Below the pieces are notes generated by a model. That model did not search any database. It was not told the DNA's origin and saw nothing but the letters and a program-made list of their open reading frames with translations. A stretch of DNA of 18,846 nucleotides from an uncultured Muribaculaceae bacterium (GTDB taxonomy: Bacteria > Bacteroidota > Bacteroidia > Bacteroidales > Muribaculaceae). Where the stretch lies: positions 1 to 18,846 of the forward strand of contig CAJLTZ010000048.1 of the NCBI GenBank assembly GCA_905209725.1. The letters are read 5' to 3'. The translations under genes were made by a program, and so were the position numbers. The stretch's first letter is position 1. Each line of letters starts with the position of its first letter. This document shows, piece by piece, positions 14,009-18,846 of this stretch.

Positions 14009-15440
14009 AGCGCTCCTTTAGCATTGATAGGGCGAGGATGTCGTCGTGGCCCGTGGCTGAGTAAGTGAGCTTCGGGGCAAGAGTCTTCACTGTGGCATAG
14101 CTCAATGAAATCACCACCACATAAGGCACGATGAAGGCATAGGTGTTGGTGATCTCGCACACCACAAAGAGCGCCATCACCGGCGCGTGGATTGTGCCCG
14201 CCATAACGGCCCCCATTCCCATCAGAGCGAAAAACCACATGGGAAGGTCTATGTGGAAGAGCGTGTTCAGCCCGAAACTGAATAGATAACCTGCCATACA
14301 TCCCGCGAAGAGGGTCGGTACGAAATCGCCGGCCACGCCGCCGCCACTGTAGCTCGCCGCCACAAGAATCCCTTTCAGCAGCAGGATGGCAACAATGGCA
14401 GCCAATATCCAGCCTTCGTGGTTTTCAAATCGGGCGAATATGCTTCCTGCAAGAAAATGATGAGTGTCGCTGTTGAGGAGCGTGCCGATCACATTGAATC
14501 CCTCGCTATAGAGAGAGGGGAATATGAACGCCGAGACAGAGAGGATTATGCCTGTGGCTATTGTGGCGATCCAGCGGTGTCTGATTATCGAGAAATATTT
14601 GTAGGTGTGCTGTTTGGTATAAGTGTAATATACACTGTAAAGGCCGCAGAAGATGCCTAATAGCGCCACCCAGCCTATTATCTCCATGTGGGAGTCGAGA
14701 GAACGGAAAAGCGACATGTCGAATGTTTCGCCACTGAGCACCACGACGGTGGTACATGAGATCACGCAAGCTACAGCCAGACCGATTACAGAAAGCGTGG
14801 AAAGCTGCACCTGCAGGACTTCGAGGCTGAACATCAGTCCGCCGATAGGCGCCTTAAAGATGCCGGCGATTCCGGCGCCGGCCCCCACGGCTATCAGCAT
14901 TTTTATCCATTCCTTGGGCAGACGGCACCATTGCCCGAGACTGCTCCCTATCGCGGCCCCGCTCAGGGCCACCGGCCCCTCTGTGCCGGCTGATGCCCCA
15001 AGACCTACCGTAAGCGCACACCCGATGAGCGGATTAAACACATCGAAGGGGGAGATGCGATACTGACCCTCTGAAAGATGATGCTTCACCACAGCAGTGC
15101 AGCGTGATATATTGCCGTGAATCACCCGCCTCTGATAGAAGGCTGTGGCGATTACGCCCGCAAGGGGAAGCCAAAGATATCGCCAGTTCGCCCCATCCGG
15201 GTTGATGCCGATAAGACAGTAATAGTTGAGGCGCGCTATCATCTGACGCATGAAAGTCGCGGCGAGTCCTGTAAGGATTCCCGTCACAGTGCAGAGCAAC
15301 ATCAGGATAGTGCCGGTGGAGAAATTCCTCAGCTCCCAGAGCAGCACTCTCCGCCGCATCCTCTGCCAGAAATTCATTGGAGGGGCGACGTCCCCGTCGC
15401 CCGTAGCAGAATTTTTATGTGAAGAAGCAATATCCGCCAT
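13965..15440 (-). CDS. CLC family chloride channel or transporter
   Basis: A multi-pass membrane protein moving chloride, as exchanger or channel. The 491 residues show CLC motif 2 as G-T-E-G-P at 152-156, with E154 the gating glutamate. G-I-F-K-A-P-I-G-G lies at 193-201 and G-G-G-V-A-G-D-F-V-P at 366-375, and Y460 probably matches the central tyrosine. Two features are off: motif 1 (GSGxP) is absent, the region near 109 reading H-G-N-I-S-R, and V208 takes the place of the proton glutamate (E203 in E. coli ClcA), as in eukaryotic CLC channels. There are no CBS domains. The first 21 codons include a DNA palindrome and look unconserved; Met22 (15377) is an alternative start. Confidence 0.9.
   Translation of the reverse strand: MADIASSHKNSATGDGDVAPPMNFWQRMRRRVLLWELRNFSTGTILMLLCTVTGILTGLAATFMRQMIARLNYYCLIGINPDGANWRYLWLPLAGVIATAFYQRRVIHGNISRCTAVVKHHLSEGQYRISPFDVFNPLIGCALTVGLGASAGTEGPVALSGAAIGSSLGQWCRLPKEWIKMLIAVGAGAGIAGIFKAPIGGLMFSLEVLQVQLSTLSVIGLAVACVISCTTVVVLSGETFDMSLFRSLDSHMEIIGWVALLGIFCGLYSVYYTYTKQHTYKYFSIIRHRWIATIATGIILSVSAFIFPSLYSEGFNVIGTLLNSDTHHFLAGSIFARFENHEGWILAAIVAILLLKGILVAASYSGGGVAGDFVPTLFAGCMAGYLFSFGLNTLFHIDLPMWFFALMGMGAVMAGTIHAPVMALFVVCEITNTYAFIVPYVVVISLSYATVKTLAPKLTYSATGHDDILALSMLKERSKNKASKPPDQSAQ
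15383..15402. repeat. 8-bp palindrome (REP-like) in the CLC N-terminal region
   Basis: GGGCGACG (15383-15390) and CGTCGCCC (15395-15402) form a perfect eight-pair stem with the loop TCCC. It encodes the Gly/Asp stretch before Met22 of the CLC protein, or lies in its leader if translation starts at 15377. A related word, GGTCGCCCC, is at 14-22. Confidence 0.6.
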
Positions 15441-15500
15441 AGTGTCAGCAACGTAGTGGTAATATAAAAACGCGCTCCATAAGCGAATTGTTTATATGCA

Positions 15501-15532
15501 AAAGCGCCCGAGCAATTAAGCCCGGACGCTTT
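15501..15532 (-). terminator. Terminator of the surface-protein gene
   Basis: On the minus strand the arms at 15532-15523 and 15510-15501 pair over ten positions (AAAGCGTCCG with CGGGCGCTTT, one G-U pair), with a 12-base loop and four T ending the right arm. It lies about 36 bp after the stop of the large gene and ends transcription before the CLC gene. Its T-run is short, but the stem is strong. Confidence 0.7.
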
Positions 15533-15540
15533 CTATCCCC

Positions 15541-15580
15541 TAATTCCTAATTCCTAATTCCTAATTCCTAATTCCTAATT
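15541..15580. repeat. Heptamer tandem repeat (TAATTCC)x5.7
   Basis: Five perfect copies of TAATTCC plus a partial TAATT. The stop codon and last sense codons of the large minus-strand gene are inside the array (stop TAG at 15570-15568), and the terminator hairpin follows eight bases after the array. Because the stop lies in the promoter-proximal units, gain or loss of distal units would not change the protein. Confidence 0.9.
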
Positions 15581-18500
15581 ACCTTCACAGCCTTGCCGTT
15601 CTGAACGCGAACGTAAACGCCACCCTTCTGCGGCTCATTCACGCGCAGGCCCTGCATGTTGAAGTAAACGGCCTCGCCGTCGTTGACATCATTCGTGATG
15701 CCTTCAACGCCGGTTGTTACATTGTTGCCGGTGATCATCATCACAGCATTTGTATGAGATCCGGGAACATATTTCACAGTGATTGTGGGAGCTTCGATTG
15801 CATTATGAGAAGCAAGTGTGCCGTCGGCATTGTAGGTGTGAGTGTCAAACTTAGCGTGCTGGTCCTGGCGCCAAACGAGGTTGTGCCAAACACCCTCTTC
15901 TGCGGCGATGTTCTTGTTGCCGTTGGCATCAAGAGTAGTGGCGGCAGCGCGGCGGGGAGCCGCGGCGGGTTCGTCAGCCACGTTAGCGACTTCCACATCC
16001 GTACCGAAGAAAGTGCCGGCATGGTTAGCCTTGCCGTCGCGGATCCAGAACTGGCCTGCGAGACCGGGCAGCGAGAGGGTATACTCATTGTTAGCCTTAT
16101 CGTAAGTGAAACGGTAAGCGGCCTCCTGGTAACCTGCGAAATCCTCAGCATCATCATCCACATATTCCTCCTTCTCCTGATAGAGATACAGGTCTTCTAC
16201 AATCTCGAAGCGCGGAGCGCCACCCTTCTTGTAGAAGCTGGGAGACTCATAACTCTCCATATTCAGTTCGCCATAGTCGGTAACATAAGTGCTCCAGAGA
16301 GTATTGCTTCCAGATCCGTTATAAGCCACGAATTCGTTCATGTTTGAATCAGACACATTATAGCGCATAGTCATTCTGTCGTTGTCGGTTACATCAAAGT
16401 CAAGCTGGAAGGAATATGTGGCATTTGTAACAGAATTCAAGTCCTCACTTGTGCGCCAGATGGATGTGGTTGAACCGGAAGTATACATATATCCCGAAGC
16501 CTTGGCATTTCCGTCCTTGTCGGTCCATGCGGATGTGGCAAGAGTCCAGTCACCGGGTTTGCCGGAGATAGTGAATTTTGCAACATTATCAGCAATTGTG
16601 CTGATTGCGCCGTCTTCGTCAATTACGACATCCACAGCATCACGGTTGTTGTTTTTCTGTTTTGTAGAAACAGCCTTCTTGTGGTTTTTAGCCACGATAA
16701 TAACTTCATCGCCATCGACAAGGTCGGCAAGGCTATTAACGCGATACCATTTGTCGGCGCTCAGAGAGGGATCGGTGGTCTTTGTGCAACCGAGTGCATA
16801 AGTGGCTGCACCTACTGTGCTGCCCTCTGTATTGCGGGCGAACACATTCAGTGTAACTGTCTGGAAACCCTCAACCGGTTTGATAGTGATAGGTTCTTTG
16901 TATTTGATCAACTTCTCGCCGTCAGCCTTCTCGGCGGATGCCTTGGTAGCGTCGAGTGTGTAGAAGATTTCGCAAGCGGGATTTGCATCGGGGTCGACGC
17001 CAAGAGCAACCTCAAGAGCCTCCTCGGTATAGTGGCCCTCCTTCACGCTGAAGGTGACATATTTGGGAGCGGCAACATTGAGAGTGTAGGTAGCAGTGTT
17101 GTGAGTGCCTTCAACGCCATCGGCATTGATACCCCAGGCCTCAATGGTACAAGCCTCAGTGATGGTGTAAGTAGCGCTGTTGGAAGCATTGGCAGCAACA
17201 GTCACAGTCTCACCCTCAGTTTCGCCAATAGTTACCTTGTAGGCAATCTGCTTAGCATTTGCAGAAGTCATTTTGACCTCAGTGCCTCTTGATACAGCCT
17301 CGCTGCCGTCGGGAGTGAAGGTAACTTCACCAGCCTCAGGTGCCTTGTCTACATAATTCGGACACTTGAAGAGGAAGACATAACCACCGCTCTGGCTAGC
17401 ATATCCACGGAAGTCGGATGTAGTATAAAGTTGTAACCAGCGATTTCCATTAGTTATATATTTAAAGCCTTTTGTAGAGTAGTTATTGTCAAGATCGGAA
17501 ATTGCTCCATATGTAGCGCCAACAGACCAACTGGTTTCCGTATTGTCGCCACCATAGACATAACCGTTATTGCCCTTAAAAGAAACTTTATGTTCAGCGT
17601 TCTTAACAACTTTAACAACTGCGATTTCAGCCTGTCCTTTCTCAAGAGTAATGCTATTATCGGTAACTGTAACATTTTTTGCTCCAATGCGGTCATCTTT
17701 TGAATTTAAGGCATTCGTCATTGCATAATAATCGCTACCGTCTTTGACTTTTCCGACAATCACAACGAAGTCGCCATCATTGATGTCAGAAACGCCGGAG
17801 ACGTTTGTGAACACCCAATTCTGCGGCACAGTGCCTGTGATAGTGAGTGTCAGGGCTTTGTCTGCGTGGAGGGCGTTGTCGCTGTCAATCGGGGTGACAG
17901 TTACTGTTGTTTCGCCTTCTGTAACAGTATATTCGTAGGGGTTAGCCTGCTCGGTAGCGGCAGCCTCGCCAATCTTTACAGAGAGTTTAGCGGCATCGGT
18001 AGAAGAGAAAGTAACCTTGCTGCCAGCCACAGCGTCGAGTTTGTTATCAGTGCCGGCGGGGTTGGCAACAACCTGTCCGGGCACCTTAGCCACAGCGTCG
18101 ATATTGACAGTAAGCGAAAGGTCATTGCAGCCTTCCACCGTTCCGTCATAAAGTTGTCCCTTGTTATCCACAGGAGTAACCTTGACGGTGACATCCTCAG
18201 TGACTGTATATGTATAAGGATTAGCCACGAGAGCAGCATCGGCATCGCCGACCTTCACAGAAAGTTTGGTAGCATTAGGAGCAGAGAACGTAATGGTTTC
18301 ACCCTTAGTTTTAATGATAGTGCCATTATCTGCTACCGGATCTGAAACAGCCTGCTCGGGTACAATAGTCTCAACTTCACCCTCAACAACCTTGAAATAG
18401 CATCTGTAAGTTTCCTTAGAGTTATCGTCGGATGCGAGGAAATACTTGTCAGTAGAAGTAAGATAAGCCTCTACGTACGCATTATCGGAAACCTCCGAAG

Positions 18501-18795
18501 CGTTGATAGTCCAATCGCCATCAGCATTCTTGGAAACGCTAATACCATTGCCTACAGCCTTAAGGTCGATAAGGCTTGCGGCCTCGGCAGGTAAGATATT
18601 AGCTTTTAGATTGAAAGTTTCACCAACCTTCAGTTCTATAGGGCTGCCGGCTGTTCCGTCCGTAGTAGGATCAGTCCATCCGGTCGTAATCCATTCCACA
18701 GAAGCCTCCTCCTGAGAAACTCCACCTTTGTAGAATTTGAGATAAGTTACATCAATAACTCCATTTTTGGTTGTTGAATTTGTATAATTTATCAT
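15568..18795 (-). CDS. Large modular surface-type protein, probably 5'-truncated
   Basis: A 1075-residue, beta-rich protein of unknown function. In order: an unassigned start (1-30); a bacterial Ig-like region (about 32-140); two similar Ig-like modules (145-232, 238-322) sharing K-L-S-V-K and N-P-Y-x-Y-T-V-T-E; and a domain with D-I-N-D-G-D-F-V-V-I-V (about 327-478). Then come two chitobiase-C-terminal-like modules (485-575, 577-668) and a second D-G-D-E-V-I-I-V domain (about 684-840). A mixed acidic region follows, and a tail with Y-F-N-M-Q-G-L-R-V and G-V-Y-V-R near 1044-1063. Such tails end many Bacteroidales surface proteins and resemble type IX secretion sorting domains. There is no signal peptide: the first Met follows an in-frame stop and sits at a likely insertion-sequence end, so the true N terminus is probably lost. 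Confidence 0.75.
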   Translation of the reverse strand: MINYTNSTTKNGVIDVTYLKFYKGGVSQEEASVEWITTGWTDPTTDGTAGSPIELKVGETFNLKANILPAEAASLIDLKAVGNGISVSKNADGDWTINASEVSDNAYVEAYLTSTDKYFLASDDNSKETYRCYFKVVEGEVETIVPEQAVSDPVADNGTIIKTKGETITFSAPNATKLSVKVGDADAALVANPYTYTVTEDVTVKVTPVDNKGQLYDGTVEGCNDLSLTVNIDAVAKVPGQVVANPAGTDNKLDAVAGSKVTFSSTDAAKLSVKIGEAAATEQANPYEYTVTEGETTVTVTPIDSDNALHADKALTLTITGTVPQNWVFTNVSGVSDINDGDFVVIVGKVKDGSDYYAMTNALNSKDDRIGAKNVTVTDNSITLEKGQAEIAVVKVVKNAEHKVSFKGNNGYVYGGDNTETSWSVGATYGAISDLDNNYSTKGFKYITNGNRWLQLYTTSDFRGYASQSGGYVFLFKCPNYVDKAPEAGEVTFTPDGSEAVSRGTEVKMTSANAKQIAYKVTIGETEGETVTVAANASNSATYTITEACTIEAWGINADGVEGTHNTATYTLNVAAPKYVTFSVKEGHYTEEALEVALGVDPDANPACEIFYTLDATKASAEKADGEKLIKYKEPITIKPVEGFQTVTLNVFARNTEGSTVGAATYALGCTKTTDPSLSADKWYRVNSLADLVDGDEVIIVAKNHKKAVSTKQKNNNRDAVDVVIDEDGAISTIADNVAKFTISGKPGDWTLATSAWTDKDGNAKASGYMYTSGSTTSIWRTSEDLNSVTNATYSFQLDFDVTDNDRMTMRYNVSDSNMNEFVAYNGSGSNTLWSTYVTDYGELNMESYESPSFYKKGGAPRFEIVEDLYLYQEKEEYVDDDAEDFAGYQEAAYRFTYDKANNEYTLSLPGLAGQFWIRDGKANHAGTFFGTDVEVANVADEPAAAPRRAAATTLDANGNKNIAAEEGVWHNLVWRQDQHAKFDTHTYNADGTLASHNAIEAPTITVKYVPGSHTNAVMMITGNNVTTGVEGITNDVNDGEAVYFNMQGLRVNEPQKGGVYVRVQNGKAVKVIRN

Positions 18796-18846
18796 TAGTG
18801 TCCACTAAAAAATCATAAGAGTACTTTGAAATTATTGAAAATCAAT
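18795..18846. mobile_element. Possible insertion sequence end (partial)
   Basis: From 18795 the sequence reads TTAGTGTCCACTAAAAAATC, an inverted-repeat word (TTAGTG-TC-CACTAA) followed by an A-run, typical in style of an IS terminus. An in-frame stop falls inside it, and the surface-protein reading starts right at its edge. Only one end is visible and no transposase is in view, so the family cannot be named. Confidence 0.4.

Noticed and set aside
15541..15580. CRISPR array
   Set aside because: The repeats are 7 bp, directly adjacent and without spacers, and there are no cas genes.

Overview
The window reads as chromosomal DNA of a Bacteroidales bacterium, most likely a gut Muribaculaceae-type organism (inference). 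The grounds are the gene set (Bacteroidetes-type ParE next to CoaD and an S41 protease, a DUF3078-like barrel, a large surface protein with a Bacteroidales C-terminal tail), repeated matches to the Bacteroidetes -7 promoter box TAnnTTTG, and the scarcity of Shine-Dalgarno sequences. No rRNA, tRNA, CRISPR array or complete insertion sequence was seen.

Layout. Positions 1-212 hold divergent promoter candidates and a hairpin; a gene running left probably starts at the window edge. Positions 213-1967 hold a small two-helix membrane protein and an intact TolC/OprM-type outer-membrane efflux factor. Positions 2009-2493 are the wreck of an RND efflux pump: two separate conserved pieces of the AcrB family joined by a large internal deletion with a frame change. 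On the minus strand, recX and comF form a two-gene operon (2437-3602). Divergent from it is prmC (3878-4774), which is flanked on both sides by 97%-identical 178-bp fold-back elements (3683-3860 and 4831-5008). These have TA...TA ends, a MITE-like architecture. Next comes an ABC-2 exporter pair (5054-7340).

Positions 7408-14008 form a compact six-gene plus-strand operon behind a good promoter box: parE, coaD, S41 protease, DUF3078-like outer-membrane protein and two small exported proteins, with gaps of 16 bp or less or short overlaps. It converges on, and overlaps by 44 bp, a CLC-family chloride transporter gene (13965-15440, minus). Last is a 1075-residue, repeat-rich, surface-type protein (15568-18795, minus). 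It has no signal peptide and starts exactly at what looks like the end of an insertion sequence, so it is probably 5'-truncated.

The genes are mostly housekeeping: DNA topology and repair, coenzyme A synthesis, release-factor methylation, envelope proteolysis and transport. The unusual content is non-coding: the paired fold-back elements around prmC (copy 1 sits at its predicted transcription start, and both carry a possible outward promoter), 7-8 bp tandem repeats at the 3' ends of three genes, the RND wreck, and the apparently IS-interrupted surface-protein gene.
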